Of a stretch of 5,301 nucleotides of DNA, positions 4,982 through 5,301 are shown one piece after another. Made by a program: the position numbers and the translations under genes. Origin of the DNA: JAUWCW01 sp030609125 [NCBI: Candidatus Rokuibacteriota bacterium] (lineage in GTDB: Bacteria > JAUVQV01); assembly GCA_030609125.1 (NCBI GenBank), contig JAUWCW010000167.1:1-5301 (forward strand), read 5' to 3'. The notes under the pieces are model-generated. The model saw only the letters and a program-made list of their open reading frames with translations. It was not told where the DNA came from and ran no database searches. The stretch's first letter is position 1. Every line of letters starts with the position of its first letter.

Positions 4982-5301
4982 ATGAAGAAACTGCTCGCTG
5001 CGATAACGATCTCGGCACTGTTTTTCGGAACAGCATCTCCGGCCTGCGCTCTTGACGGGGAGAAGATCCTCCGGCAGGTGGACCGCAACCTCAACCCCGA
5101 ATCGTATGAAATGTACCGCAAGCTCATCAACATCCAGCCCGACGGAAGCAGGAAGGAGTACGTGCTCTACACCATCAAGAAGGGCCAGGATCGAATGGTG
5201 GCCCTCTTTCTTTCCCCTGCGAGCGAGAAGGGGAGGAGCACGCTCCGCCTCGAGGACAACATGTGGCTCTACATGCCGAACGTCGGCAGGCCCATCCGCA
5301 T
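4982..5301 (+). CDS. Secreted LolA-like outer membrane lipoprotein-sorting protein (partial at 3' end)
   Basis: The first 106 codons of a gene cut by the window end. It begins MKKLLAAITISALFFG, a clear signal peptide: basic start, hydrophobic core, and an Ala-Cys-Ala motif at residues 21-23 suggesting signal peptidase I cleavage before Leu24. Cys22 is preceded by Ser-Pro-Ala, not a good lipobox, so a lipoprotein is less likely. The mature part shows the pattern of the COG2834/LolA-like family (proteins often named outer membrane lipoprotein-sorting protein): an early helix EKILRQVDRNLNP, then successive beta strands (YEMYRKLINI, KEYVLYTIKKG, MVALFLSP, STLRLEDNMWLYMP) and NVGRPIRI. The MWLYMP...RI segment is a recurrent mark of that family. 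Such proteins form a half-barrel that carries an acyl chain or lipid through the periplasm. It follows the permease stop by 20 bases, so it is likely the periplasmic partner of the ABC transporter. An alternative start at 4970 adds four residues (MTRK). Confidence 0.8.
   Translation, partial: MKKLLAAITISALFFGTASPACALDGEKILRQVDRNLNPESYEMYRKLINIQPDGSRKEYVLYTIKKGQDRMVALFLSPASEKGRSTLRLEDNMWLYMPNVGRPIR

Noticed and set aside
5036-5050. Lipobox around Cys22 of the LolA-like protein
   Set aside because: The residues before Cys are Ser-Pro-Ala with no Leu/Val at -3, while Ala-Cys-Ala fits signal peptidase I cleavage well.

Overview
The window reads as one compact, co-directional, GC-rich (roughly 60% by eye) bacterial gene cluster on the + strand. 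It holds eight protein genes, the first and last cut by the window edges. Tandem ferredoxin-containing MinD-type ATPases, NifX-like cofactor proteins and strong Shine-Dalgarno spacing suggest a strict anaerobe. A Desulfobacterota (deltaproteobacterial) sulfate reducer or syntroph is my best guess. That is inferred from gene content only, since no marker gene is present.

Layout: (1) bases 1-257, the C-terminal end of a degenerate response-regulator receiver domain with no output domain after it. (2) 264-1121 and 1118-2020, two paralogous MinD-superfamily ATPases, each with an inserted 2[4Fe-4S] ferredoxin domain, joined by an ATGA stop/start overlap. (3) 2058-2441 and 2445-2804, two small NifX/NifB-C-terminal-like (dinitrogenase iron-molybdenum cofactor family) proteins of clearly different subtypes. 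(4) 2836-3033, a 65-residue zinc-ribbon protein. (5) 3020-3721 and 3714-4961, a LolD/MacB-type ABC ATPase and its four-helix FtsX-like permease. (6) about 4982 to the window end, the start of a secreted LolA-like 'outer membrane lipoprotein-sorting' protein.

The first half resembles the anaerobe-specific Orp (orange protein) gene set described in Desulfovibrio, where paired ferredoxin-MinD ATPases work with NifX-like proteins that can carry a metal-sulfur cluster. The second half looks like a module that extracts or exports a lipoprotein or other hydrophobic cargo from the inner membrane to a periplasmic carrier. The two halves are physically locked together: the zinc-ribbon gene overlaps the ABC ATPase gene by 14 bases, and no gap in the window exceeds 37 bases. 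They are therefore probably co-transcribed and partly translationally coupled. Whether they cooperate functionally is not shown by the sequence. I see no RNA gene, mobile element, CRISPR array, promoter or convincing terminator here, and no gene-free stretch over 300 bases.
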